A stretch of 64,000 nucleotides of DNA from Tepidimonas taiwanensis (GTDB lineage: Bacteria; Pseudomonadota; Gammaproteobacteria; Burkholderiales; Burkholderiaceae_C). Below, one piece after another: positions 18,037 to 25,813 of the stretch. The position numbers were made by a program, and so were the translations under genes. The first letter of the stretch is position 1. Each line of letters opens with the position of its first letter. The notes under the pieces were generated by a model, which saw only the letters and a program-made list of their open reading frames with translations, searched no databases and was not told the DNA's origin. The stretch covers positions 992,001 to 1,056,000 of the forward strand of contig NZ_CP083911.1 of assembly GCF_020162115.1 (NCBI RefSeq), in the 5' to 3' direction.

Positions 18037-19668
18037 GTCGTCCCTGAAAAATTCATTTTCACGCCGCCCTTAGCCGCAGCTGGGCAGGGTTGGCGCCACT
18101 GGACTCGGTTGGCCGCCGCTGGGCGAGCCACCGGCCGATGAGGCGCACGGCCGCAATGAGGCGCAAAAAAGCTCGCCTCAAGAAGGGCACGCCCTTCTTC
18201 GTGATCATGCGCAGCAGCCAGCGGATGTTGTAGCCCGCCGCGCACAGCACCGCGTGCAGCCGGTCACCCTGCTCGCCCTTGAGGTGGCACCTGTCCATGC
18301 GGTGATCCTGCTTCAAGTGCCCGATGACCGGCTCGATGGCCTGGCGGCGCTTGAGCAGCTTGCGCTCCTGCTGCGTGAGGCGCTTGATCTTGCCGCGGTG
18401 CACCAGGCGCACATCCGCAATGTCGGCTTCCACCCCGCGGTAGCCCAGATCGGCAAACGCTGTGCTGGGCTTGATGCCAGTGTCCTGCATCAGGATCGTG
18501 GCCTGCTCCAGCTGCGCTTGCAGCGTGTGCCCGTCGTAGGGGTTGCCATGGAAGGCCCGGGCTGCGACGATGAGGCTGTGCTTCAGGGTGCTGGCAATGC
18601 CGACCTTGACGCCGAACTCGTAAGGGCAGCGGGCCTTGCCCTTGTTGATGCACTCCACCTCCGGCGCGTGCCAGGCGTAGAGCTTTCGAGTCCCGTCGGC
18701 GGTCTTTCGGTTGGCAGTCTGCGCCACCAGACGCGCCGCCTTGTTGAGGGTGTGGCCAAGAGCACTCTGGATGGCCTGCCCCAGGCGGCTGGCCTTGCGC
18801 TCGATCTCGCGCTGCAGCCTGGCCACGATCGTGCGCTGGCGCTTGATGACCCGGCGCATGCGCGCAAACTGCCGCGCGTGCGCATAGCGTCCTGCCTTGC
18901 GGGCCAGCTCCTTGCCTTCCTTGGCAAAGGTCTGCTTCAAGGCGATGCCGGCGGCCTTGGCCGCCTCCACCAGCTTGGTGCGTGCCGTCTCCAGCAGCCG
19001 GCTGTCGGTGGGGTGCGCCACCGCCTTGGGTTGTACGGTGGTGTCCACCACCACGCGCTTGAGTTCCTGCGGCTTGATGAGTCCGGTTTCCACCGCCACG
19101 TTGATGGTCTGCGCCAAGAGTTCTTCCACGCCTTCTTCGCCCAGCAGCCGGCGAAACTTCACCAGCGTCGTGGCGTCGCACGGCCGGCGATGTTCAAAGT
19201 ACGCCCGCCCCGAGAAGAACTGCCATGTGGGGGTTTCGCCCCAGCGCTCGACCACCCCTTCGTCCGACTCGTTGAAGGCGTGCTTCAGATACAGCAGCGC
19301 GATCATCACGCGCAGCGGCACGCGGGGTCGGCCTGCGTTGGACGCCCGAGCTGCGCGCACCGGAGATTCGCCAAAGAGGTCCAGATCGGGCATGGCCACC
19401 CCAGAGCGCGCTTTGCGCATGAACAGGTGCGACAGCCTTGCTTCCAACTCCTGCCACGGCATGCGTGAGGACAACACCGCCAGCGGATGGCGCAGGTCGA
19501 TCATCTGATCGAGCCGGGCGCGGAAGAAGTCCTCGGTGGCGGGGCAGGCAAACATCGCAAAACTCCCAGAAAACGGCGCATCAGACCATCAAATCTGGGG
19601 GAAATTGTACTCGCAAACAGACAATAACACAAGAAAAATCATGCTGTTATGAATATTTCAGGGGCGAC
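18037..19668 (-). mobile_element. 1632-bp IS5/IS1182-like insertion sequence, copy 1
   Basis: Imperfect terminal inverted repeats: GTCGTCCCTGAAAAATTCAT at the left, and at the right, read on the minus strand, GTCGCCCCTGAAATATTCAT. Flanked by the direct repeat TTGGCTA (18030-18036 and 19669-19675). The insertion splits the integrase-core transposase between its catalytic and C-terminal parts. Length is identical to copies 2 and 3. It differs from copy 2 by five bases clustered in 19394-19405, otherwise no difference was noticed. Confidence 0.93.
18059..19555 (-). CDS. IS5/IS1182-like DDE transposase, copy 1
   Basis: 498 aa. The N-terminal DUF772-type domain has VPLRVMIALLYLKHAFNESDEGVVERW and the substrate-like region WQFFSGRAYFEHRRPCD. 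The DDE nuclease has its first Asp in VVVDTTVQPKAV, a basic coiled insert (about residues 215-290) and YEFGVKVGIAST. The late catalytic part is FADLGYRGVEAD and IEPVIGHLKQDHRMDR (Glu). Compared with copies 2 and 3 it has Ser instead of Ala in RKARSGVAMPD. The reading frame is complete, so the element may be mobile. Confidence 0.93.
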   Translation of the reverse strand: MFACPATEDFFRARLDQMIDLRHPLAVLSSRMPWQELEARLSHLFMRKARSGVAMPDLDLFGESPVRAARASNAGRPRVPLRVMIALLYLKHAFNESDEGVVERWGETPTWQFFSGRAYFEHRRPCDATTLVKFRRLLGEEGVEELLAQTINVAVETGLIKPQELKRVVVDTTVQPKAVAHPTDSRLLETARTKLVEAAKAAGIALKQTFAKEGKELARKAGRYAHARQFARMRRVIKRQRTIVARLQREIERKASRLGQAIQSALGHTLNKAARLVAQTANRKTADGTRKLYAWHAPEVECINKGKARCPYEFGVKVGIASTLKHSLIVAARAFHGNPYDGHTLQAQLEQATILMQDTGIKPSTAFADLGYRGVEADIADVRLVHRGKIKRLTQQERKLLKRRQAIEPVIGHLKQDHRMDRCHLKGEQGDRLHAVLCAAGYNIRWLLRMITKKGVPFLRRAFLRLIAAVRLIGRWLAQRRPTESSGANPAQLRLRAA

Positions 19669-20159
19669 TTGGCTACGCCCACATCCCGCAGCGCTTTGCC
19701 AGCCTGATCAATGACTTCTGCCAGCGGCCTCTGAACCCGTACCTCAACCTGCATCGCCCCTGTCTGTTCGCCAAGGAGATCATCGATGGCAAGGACAAGA
19801 TCCGCAAAACCTATCCACACGATCAGGTGCAGACCCCACTGGAGAAGCTCGCCAGCCTGCCCGACATCGATCACAGGCTCAAGCCCGGCATCACCCTCGC
19901 GCAGCTGCAACAGCAGGCCATGCAGATGTCGGACTTGCAGGCCGCCGAAACACTCAATGCCGCACGCAGCAGCCTCTTTGCGACAATCTCCAAACGATCC
20001 AGACCCGCCGCCTGAAAATCACCCCTCACACACCACGCTTCAGGCTCATACCTGAATTGGAAAATACTATGGACAATCTGGGTTAAAAATATGCATGATG
20101 TCGCGTGTCACGGCAGTGCGCGTATCGTGCGCAATATGCTGGGCCCGCTTTGAGAACTT

Positions 20160-20182
20160 GGGGACAGTGCCTGACTGTCCCC
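20160..20182 (+). promoter_or_regulatory. strong hairpin just upstream of the narX start codon
   Basis: Perfect inverted repeat GGGGACAG (20160-20167), loop TGCCTGA, CTGTCCCC (20175-20182), ending 9 bases before ATG 20192. In mRNA it would occupy the usual ribosome-binding position. It may be a regulatory leader hairpin or a REP-like remnant. Confidence 0.4.
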
Positions 20183-20325
20183 GCTGCCGCGATGCGCACC
20201 CGTTCCACCATCGCCACCAAGCTGGTTTACGCCGGCCTGTCGTTGCTGCTGGCCGTTGCAGCGTCGATCGGCGTGACGCTGTGGGTGACCTGGCAGCTCG
20301 ATGGCGGGGCCGCAGCCGTCAATGA

Positions 20326-21957
20326 GTCGTCCCTGAAAAATTCATTTTCACGCCGCCCTTAGCCGCAGCTGGGCAGGGTTGGCGCCACTGGACTCGGTTG
20401 GCCGCCGCTGGGCGAGCCACCGGCCGATGAGGCGCACGGCCGCAATGAGGCGCAAAAAAGCTCGCCTCAAGAAGGGCACGCCCTTCTTCGTGATCATGCG
20501 CAGCAGCCAGCGGATGTTGTAGCCCGCCGCGCACAGCACCGCGTGCAGCCGGTCACCCTGCTCGCCCTTGAGGTGGCACCTGTCCATGCGGTGATCCTGC
20601 TTCAAGTGCCCGATGACCGGCTCGATGGCCTGGCGGCGCTTGAGCAGCTTGCGCTCCTGCTGCGTGAGGCGCTTGATCTTGCCGCGGTGCACCAGGCGCA
20701 CATCCGCAATGTCGGCTTCCACCCCGCGGTAGCCCAGATCGGCAAACGCTGTGCTGGGCTTGATGCCAGTGTCCTGCATCAGGATCGTGGCCTGCTCCAG
20801 CTGCGCTTGCAGCGTGTGCCCGTCGTAGGGGTTGCCATGGAAGGCCCGGGCTGCGACGATGAGGCTGTGCTTCAGGGTGCTGGCAATGCCGACCTTGACG
20901 CCGAACTCGTAAGGGCAGCGGGCCTTGCCCTTGTTGATGCACTCCACCTCCGGCGCGTGCCAGGCGTAGAGCTTTCGAGTCCCGTCGGCGGTCTTTCGGT
21001 TGGCAGTCTGCGCCACCAGACGCGCCGCCTTGTTGAGGGTGTGGCCAAGAGCACTCTGGATGGCCTGCCCCAGGCGGCTGGCCTTGCGCTCGATCTCGCG
21101 CTGCAGCCTGGCCACGATCGTGCGCTGGCGCTTGATGACCCGGCGCATGCGCGCAAACTGCCGCGCGTGCGCATAGCGTCCTGCCTTGCGGGCCAGCTCC
21201 TTGCCTTCCTTGGCAAAGGTCTGCTTCAAGGCGATGCCGGCGGCCTTGGCCGCCTCCACCAGCTTGGTGCGTGCCGTCTCCAGCAGCCGGCTGTCGGTGG
21301 GGTGCGCCACCGCCTTGGGTTGTACGGTGGTGTCCACCACCACGCGCTTGAGTTCCTGCGGCTTGATGAGTCCGGTTTCCACCGCCACGTTGATGGTCTG
21401 CGCCAAGAGTTCTTCCACGCCTTCTTCGCCCAGCAGCCGGCGAAACTTCACCAGCGTCGTGGCGTCGCACGGCCGGCGATGTTCAAAGTACGCCCGCCCC
21501 GAGAAGAACTGCCATGTGGGGGTTTCGCCCCAGCGCTCGACCACCCCTTCGTCCGACTCGTTGAAGGCGTGCTTCAGATACAGCAGCGCGATCATCACGC
21601 GCAGCGGCACGCGGGGTCGGCCTGCGTTGGACGCCCGAGCTGCGCGCACCGGAGATTCGCCAAAGAGGTCCAGATCGGGCATCGCGACACCTGCGCGCGC
21701 TTTGCGCATGAACAGGTGCGACAGCCTTGCTTCCAACTCCTGCCACGGCATGCGTGAGGACAACACCGCCAGCGGATGGCGCAGGTCGATCATCTGATCG
21801 AGCCGGGCGCGGAAGAAGTCCTCGGTGGCGGGGCAGGCAAACATCGCAAAACTCCCAGAAAACGGCGCATCAGACCATCAAATCTGGGGGAAATTGTACT
21901 CGCAAACAGACAATAACACAAGAAAAATCATGCTGTTATGAATATTTCAGGGGCGAC
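20326..21957 (-). mobile_element. 1632-bp IS5/IS1182-like insertion sequence, copy 2 (in narX)
   Basis: Same length and terminal repeats as copy 1 (GTCGTCCCTGAAA at the left, GTCGCCCCTGAAA read inward at the right). Target duplication CAATGA at 20320-20325 and 21958-21963. The element is oriented opposite to narX. Its right terminus contains an ATG (21938) in frame with the downstream part of narX. Confidence 0.95.
20348..21844 (-). CDS. IS5/IS1182-like DDE transposase, copy 2
   Basis: Complete 498-aa transposase. It is identical to copy 3 at protein level as far as compared, and to copy 1 except for Ala in RKARAGVAMPD. It contains the same DUF772 domain, VVVDTTVQPKAV, YEFGVKVGIAST and GHLKQDHRMDR motifs. 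Located inside narX and transcribed against it. Confidence 0.94.
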   Translation of the reverse strand: MFACPATEDFFRARLDQMIDLRHPLAVLSSRMPWQELEARLSHLFMRKARAGVAMPDLDLFGESPVRAARASNAGRPRVPLRVMIALLYLKHAFNESDEGVVERWGETPTWQFFSGRAYFEHRRPCDATTLVKFRRLLGEEGVEELLAQTINVAVETGLIKPQELKRVVVDTTVQPKAVAHPTDSRLLETARTKLVEAAKAAGIALKQTFAKEGKELARKAGRYAHARQFARMRRVIKRQRTIVARLQREIERKASRLGQAIQSALGHTLNKAARLVAQTANRKTADGTRKLYAWHAPEVECINKGKARCPYEFGVKVGIASTLKHSLIVAARAFHGNPYDGHTLQAQLEQATILMQDTGIKPSTAFADLGYRGVEADIADVRLVHRGKIKRLTQQERKLLKRRQAIEPVIGHLKQDHRMDRCHLKGEQGDRLHAVLCAAGYNIRWLLRMITKKGVPFLRRAFLRLIAAVRLIGRWLAQRRPTESSGANPAQLRLRAA

Positions 21958-23791
21958 CAATGAGGCGGGTCGGCTGCGGATGCAGGTTTGGCGGCTTGAT
22001 GCAGCGCAGGCCCAGCGCATCCCCGCACCCGAACGGGCGGCCTATGTGCGGGAGCTCGCTGCCAGTCTGGAGCGCTTGCGGGCGGGTGATCCGCAGCGGC
22101 CGCTGTTTGTACCGTGGACCCCCACGATCGAGGCGCGCTTTACCGCCGTCCAGATGGGCTGGGAGAGCAATCGTTGGCGTTGGGAGCCGATCGAGTCCGT
22201 TGCCACGCCGTTGGCGCAGGAAGGGATGGCCAACTTTGTCGCGGCGCAACAATTGGTGCGGGATATCGACGCCCTGGTGCAAGCGATCGAAGATGAGTTG
22301 GCTCGCCTGACGCGAGCGCTCAACTTGCTGCAGTTTGTCATGATCGGGCTGGCTGTTTTGGGCGCAGTCATCATGCTCCACACCGGACAGCGCTACGTGA
22401 TGCAGCCGCTGACACGGCTCGCCCGTGCGATGACCGATCTGCAGCAAGGACGGTTCGCCGCGCGGGTGGTGGCGACGACGGGAGACGAGTTCGGTCAGCT
22501 GGCCGCGGGTTTCAACCAGATGGCAGCCACGCTGCAGGAGCTGTACGGTCAGCTCGAGGCGAAGGTAGCCGAAAAAACCCGGGACCTTGAGACCAAGCGC
22601 GCCAATCTGCAAACGCTCTATGAGATGAGCGAATTTCTCAGCGACGCCGATTCTTTACCCGTGCTGGCGCCGGGGTTTGTCGAGCGCTTGCGTCACCGGA
22701 TGGGGGCCGAAGCCGTCGTGCTGCGTTGGGCGCAAGACGCGATGCAAGGCTACGTGCTGCTGGCAGAGCACCAGATGCCGCGTGAAATCGTCGCGGCCGA
22801 GCGCGTCCTGCCGTGTGGTGTGTGCGAATGCGGACAAGTCCACATCGAGGGGCGTACGCGCGTCATCCCGATCGAGCCGGTGGACAGCGCCCACCCCGTG
22901 CATTGCGCCGACCATGGCTTGCGTGCACTGATCAGCGTGCCCGTGCGGCTGCAGCACCAGATTTTGGGAGAAATCAACCTGTTCTACCGCCAGCCTGTGG
23001 TGTTGCACGATGGCGAGCGTGAGTTGTTGGATGCCTTGGCGGGGCAGCTGGCCAACGCGTTGGAGGGTTTGCGAGCCCGCGCGCTGGAGCGCGAAGCCGC
23101 GGTGGCGCAGGAGCGGGCCTTTCTGGCGCGCGAGCTGCACGACTCCATCGCACAGTCGCTGGCGTTTCTCAAGATCCAGGTGCAGCTGCTGCAGGGCGCG
23201 CTCCACCGTGGCGACATGACGGCGATCCGGGGACACGTCGAGGAGCTGCAGGCGGGGTTGCAGGAGAGCTTGGCCGACGTGCGGGAGCTGCTGGTGCATT
23301 TCCGCACCCGCTCGCACGAGGGGGATATCGTGGCCGCACTGCAGGAGACGGCGAGCAAGTTCCAGCACCAGACGGGGATGCCGGTGCAGGTGCAGGTCGA
23401 CGGTACTGGGGTCGAGCTGCCCGCCGATGTGCAGATTCAGGTGTTGCACGTGGTGCAGGAGGCGTTGTCGAACGTGCGCAAGCACGCGCGCGCTCGGCGT
23501 GTGGTAATGAGTGTGCACAAAGGCGAGCCGTGGCGCTTTGTCGTGCGTGACGACGGGGCGGGCTTCGATCCCGCGGCCCTGGCGGGGGAGACCCATGTGG
23601 GTCTGCGTATCATGCGTGAGCGTGCGGCTACCATTGGGGCGACGTTGCAAATCGAGGCCGCCCCGCAAGCCGGGACGACCGTCACCCTGATCGTGCCCAC
23701 CGATGCGGGTAGCCGTGATGTCGGGCCGCGGGAGGCGGCTTCGCAGCCGGCGCGCGTGGCCGTCGCCTTCGCGACCAGTCAATCGTCATGA
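21938..23791 (+). CDS. truncated, IS-initiated NarX open frame
   Basis: A 617-codon open frame begins at an ATG in the IS terminal repeat (MNISGATNEAGRLRM) and continues in frame through the rest of narX. If translated it would lack the first transmembrane helix and the first half of the P-box. It would keep one membrane helix, HAMP, the Cys-containing central module and the kinase domains. The sequence GCTGTTATGAATA shows no good ribosome site, so expression is uncertain. This is listed as a possible product of the interrupted gene, not as an independent gene. Confidence 0.35.
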   Translation: MNISGATNEAGRLRMQVWRLDAAQAQRIPAPERAAYVRELAASLERLRAGDPQRPLFVPWTPTIEARFTAVQMGWESNRWRWEPIESVATPLAQEGMANFVAAQQLVRDIDALVQAIEDELARLTRALNLLQFVMIGLAVLGAVIMLHTGQRYVMQPLTRLARAMTDLQQGRFAARVVATTGDEFGQLAAGFNQMAATLQELYGQLEAKVAEKTRDLETKRANLQTLYEMSEFLSDADSLPVLAPGFVERLRHRMGAEAVVLRWAQDAMQGYVLLAEHQMPREIVAAERVLPCGVCECGQVHIEGRTRVIPIEPVDSAHPVHCADHGLRALISVPVRLQHQILGEINLFYRQPVVLHDGERELLDALAGQLANALEGLRARALEREAAVAQERAFLARELHDSIAQSLAFLKIQVQLLQGALHRGDMTAIRGHVEELQAGLQESLADVRELLVHFRTRSHEGDIVAALQETASKFQHQTGMPVQVQVDGTGVELPADVQIQVLHVVQEALSNVRKHARARRVVMSVHKGEPWRFVVRDDGAGFDPAALAGETHVGLRIMRERAATIGATLQIEAAPQAGTTVTLIVPTDAGSRDVGPREAASQPARVAVAFATSQSS

Positions 23792-24525
23792 AAACCATCC
23801 GTTTGTTTTTGGTGGACGACCACACGTTGTTTCGCCGCGGGTTGCGCGCGCTGCTGGAGCAGGCTGGACAACTGCGTGTCTGCGGCGAGGCGGGCGATAT
23901 TGGCGAGGCATTGCGTGCCTTGCGAGACATCGAGGTGGACGTGATTCTGCTGGACAACCACCTGCCCGGGGTGCGGGGGGTGGACGCGATTGCCTCGTTG
24001 CGCGAGGTGGCCGGCGCAGTCCGCATCGTGATGCTGACGGTCAGCGAGGATGCCGAGGATCTCGCCGCTGCGCTGCGCGCTGGCGCGGATGGCTATCTGC
24101 TCAAGACTGCTGAACTGGACCAGCTCTGTGACGCCGTCGAGCGGGCGATGGAGGGCGACTCGGTCATCAGCCCGCCCATGTTGAACAAGTTGGTGTCATT
24201 GATGCGTCAGCCCGCGGAAAACGGGGTGCCGTCGGTCCCCGCCTCCGCGGGCGATATGGCAGAAGCTGCTGGACATCAGCACGTCACGCCGATCCCAGCG
24301 CCAGCGCCACCCCCGCCGCCGCCCTCGGCTCTGGACGGACTGTCGGAACGCGAGCGCGAAATCCTAATCCTCATCGCCCGCGGTCAGAGCAACAAAATGA
24401 TCGCGCGGGCCTTGGACATTGCCGAGACCACCGTCAAGATCCACGTGCAGCACATTCTGCGCAAACTCAATGTGACATCGCGCGTGCAGGCCGCCGTGCT
24501 GGCGGTCAATCACGGACTCGGGTGA
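23788..24525 (+). CDS. narL: nitrate/nitrite response regulator NarL
   Basis: Response regulator, 245 aa. The receiver domain (1-120) has the acidic pair in FLVDDHTLF, phosphoacceptor Asp in VILLDNHLPGV, Thr/Ser in MLTVSEDAED and Lys in GYLLKTAEL. A linker rich in Ala and Pro (PIPAPAPPPPPPS, about 170-183) leads to a LuxR/NarL helix-turn-helix (LSEREREILILIARGQSNKM). The start overlaps the narX stop (ATGA), so its translation may depend on whatever passes through the broken narX. It would act on the nar promoters in this cluster. The linker is longer than in E. coli NarL. Confidence 0.94.
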   Translation: MKTIRLFLVDDHTLFRRGLRALLEQAGQLRVCGEAGDIGEALRALRDIEVDVILLDNHLPGVRGVDAIASLREVAGAVRIVMLTVSEDAEDLAAALRAGADGYLLKTAELDQLCDAVERAMEGDSVISPPMLNKLVSLMRQPAENGVPSVPASAGDMAEAAGHQHVTPIPAPAPPPPPPSALDGLSEREREILILIARGQSNKMIARALDIAETTVKIHVQHILRKLNVTSRVQAAVLAVNHGLG

Positions 24526-24862
24526 GAGGGGGACGGTGCGCACTGCTGGCGTCGGGTGGTGTCCATGTCGGCAGCGCGTAGGCGACGATGCCATAGTGCC
24601 GACCGTAGCGACCCAATACCGTATCCAACACGCGGCGCGCCGTGGCTTCGTCGCACAGTACCTCGAACCGCACATTGTTCGAAAGCAGCAACCGATCGTC
24701 GCGCAGGCCGCGGTTGCCGCGGCCACGGACCTCGCTGACGGTATAACCCTGCGCGCCTGCGTGCAGAATGTCGTCACGCAAGACGGATTCCAGCTCCGCC
24801 TCGGCGATCACCACCACGACGAAGCCGTGGTACGGGGAGGGTGTGGGGCTCGGGGCGTTCAT
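24506..24862 (-). CDS. sbtB: PII-like protein, SbtB family
   Basis: 118 aa. Small alpha/beta protein of the GlnB-like fold: FVVVVIAEAELESVLRDDIL, then an AQGYTVSEVRGRGNRG T-loop region and VRFEVLCDEATARRVLDTVL. The gene overlaps sbtA by ATGA, the partner arrangement known for SbtA-SbtB, where SbtB senses adenine nucleotides and gates bicarbonate uptake. The C-terminal tail is rich in Pro/Arg and shows no Cys pair. The 3' end overlaps narL by 20 bp convergently. The call rests on the neighbour and fold pattern rather than on a specific motif. Confidence 0.78.
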   Translation of the reverse strand: MNAPSPTPSPYHGFVVVVIAEAELESVLRDDILHAGAQGYTVSEVRGRGNRGLRDDRLLLSNNVRFEVLCDEATARRVLDTVLGRYGRHYGIVAYALPTWTPPDASSAHRPPLTRVRD

Positions 24863-25809
24863 GCCATCATCCGGTAGAAGGTTTGGGTCATCGCCAGATA
24901 CAGCGGGACACCAGCGACCACGTTGAACGGAAACGTCACGCCCAACGACGCGCCCATCGACAGCGCGGGGTTGGCTTCGGGTATCGCAATACGCATCGCC
25001 GCGGGTGCGGCGATGTATGACGCGCTCGCGTACAGCACCGCCAGCAAGTGCGTATTGCCAACCGACAGCCCCAGCAGCCAGCCCACGAGCACACCGCCCG
25101 CCGCAGAGACGATGGGCATCAGGATACCAAACCCCACCAGAAACAAGCCGACCCGGCGCAGATCCCCGAAGCGGGCAGCGGTGGTCACACCCATGCCGAG
25201 CAGAAACAGGGCCAGAAAGCCCTTGAAAAGGCCTTCGAAGAACGGCACCAGGGCCTTTCCCCCCTCGCGTCCCCAGATCCAGCCGATGAGCAAAGCGCCG
25301 AGCAGTAGCACGATGGCTTTGCCCGTCAGAACCTCGTGTGCCAGGCGCCGCCAGTTGGCATCGGCTTTCAAGCCCTTGGCCAACAGTACGCCCACGATCA
25401 GCGCGGGAAACTCCAAAAACACCAGAAAGACCGACATGAAGCCGTCGTAATCCAGGCCCTGCCGTCCCAGGTAGGAGGCCCCGACCGCAAACGTCACCAC
25501 CGATACCGAACCGTAGTGCGCCGAAATCGACGCCGCGTCGGCGTGGGGCAAACGCCCCAGCCGCAGCAAGATCTGGTACGCCACCATCGGCGTGACCGCA
25601 CTGGCCACCACGATGACGGCGGTCGGCAGGATCAACGAGGTGACATCCCGGCTGGCCAGTTCGAACCCACCTTTGAGTCCGATCGCAATCAGCAAATAAA
25701 TCGTCAGCGTGTCGTACAGGCCGCTGGAGAGTTTCAGATCCGACCCCAGCAGGCCTGCCACCAGGCCCAATACGAAGAAGCCGACGACCGGATCGATGGC
25801 GGCAAGCAC
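24859..25809 (-). CDS. sbtA: sodium-dependent bicarbonate transporter SbtA family
   Basis: 316 aa, about ten membrane helices in two inverted halves, matching the SbtA (DUF897) family. Characteristic parts are DPVVGFFVLGLVAGLLGSDL, IYLLIAIGLKGGFEL, SAHYGSVSVVTFAVGASYL, GFMSVFLVFLEFPALIVG, and ASASYIAAPAAMRIAIPEANP. The role is bicarbonate import at the inner membrane. It is coupled to sbtB and starts 4 bp after the narK gene, so it is co-transcribed with a nitrate transporter, which is unusual company. It may supply bicarbonate for anaplerosis or CO2 fixation (inference). Confidence 0.82.
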   Translation of the reverse strand: MLAAIDPVVGFFVLGLVAGLLGSDLKLSSGLYDTLTIYLLIAIGLKGGFELASRDVTSLILPTAVIVVASAVTPMVAYQILLRLGRLPHADAASISAHYGSVSVVTFAVGASYLGRQGLDYDGFMSVFLVFLEFPALIVGVLLAKGLKADANWRRLAHEVLTGKAIVLLLGALLIGWIWGREGGKALVPFFEGLFKGFLALFLLGMGVTTAARFGDLRRVGLFLVGFGILMPIVSAAGGVLVGWLLGLSVGNTHLLAVLYASASYIAAPAAMRIAIPEANPALSMGASLGVTFPFNVVAGVPLYLAMTQTFYRMMA

Positions 25810-25813
25810 GGTG

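Larger units (their letters stand above)
15918..20015 (+). pseudogene. DDE/integrase-core transposase, interrupted twice
   Basis: Three exon-like pieces. Piece one, 15918 to 16604/16606, encodes the N-terminal helix-turn-helix region (HTSGYSRAQLSRLVARVLEG) and the first catalytic Asp region (GQVGFIRIDSVHQGDQDG). Piece two, 17795-18036, carries the second Asp and the Glu: FHSDNGGEYINKTV, then KSRPRKSNDNALAESKNGS. Piece three, 19676-20015, encodes the C-terminus. The joined frame is exactly divisible by three (687 + 242 + 340 nt) with no internal stop, so it was intact before the two insertions. The start at ATG 15918 (MVIDMNDS) is probable; ATG 15864 is possible. The gene is inactive as it stands. 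Confidence 0.85.
15834..20060. mobile_element. nested composite: integrase-core IS with two later IS insertions
   Basis: The host element is a DDE/integrase-core IS. Its left end carries two tandem copies of a terminal repeat (15834-15857 and 15870-15893, core CCAACGAGGTRTGAG then CTGAA). The inverted copy ends the element on the right (20037-20060; read on the minus strand it is CCAATTCAGGTATGAGCCTG). Multiple terminal repeats of this kind are known in IS481/IS1202-like elements. Removing the IS110 element (about 16607-17796) and the 1632-bp IS (18037-19668, with one target duplicate) restores one transposase frame of about 422 codons. No convincing target duplication flanks the outer element. 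Confidence 0.8.
20192..23791 (+). pseudogene. narX: nitrate/nitrite sensor histidine kinase NarX, interrupted by an IS
   Basis: Membrane sensor kinase of the NarX-NarL pair. The N-terminal piece (20192-20325) encodes the first membrane helix (LVYAGLSLLLAVAASIGVTL) and the start of the periplasmic P-box. The 1632-bp IS (20326-21957) lies between AAVNE and AGRLRM. Removing it and one copy of the 6-bp duplicate CAATGA gives exactly 1962 nt (653 codons) in one frame, so the gene was intact. The downstream piece has TM2 (FVMIGLAVLGAVIML), HAMP, a central Cys cluster region (CGVCECGQVH), the HisKA_3 phosphoacceptor in ELHDSIAQSLAF, and an HATPase domain (VVRDDGAGFDP). It overlaps narL by ATGA. As now arranged, full-length NarX cannot be made. 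Confidence 0.92.

Noticed and set aside
18254..19468. 404-codon frame antisense to the IS transposase (also in copies 2 and 3)
   Set aside because: Shadow frame of the DDE transposase; no independent domain is seen.
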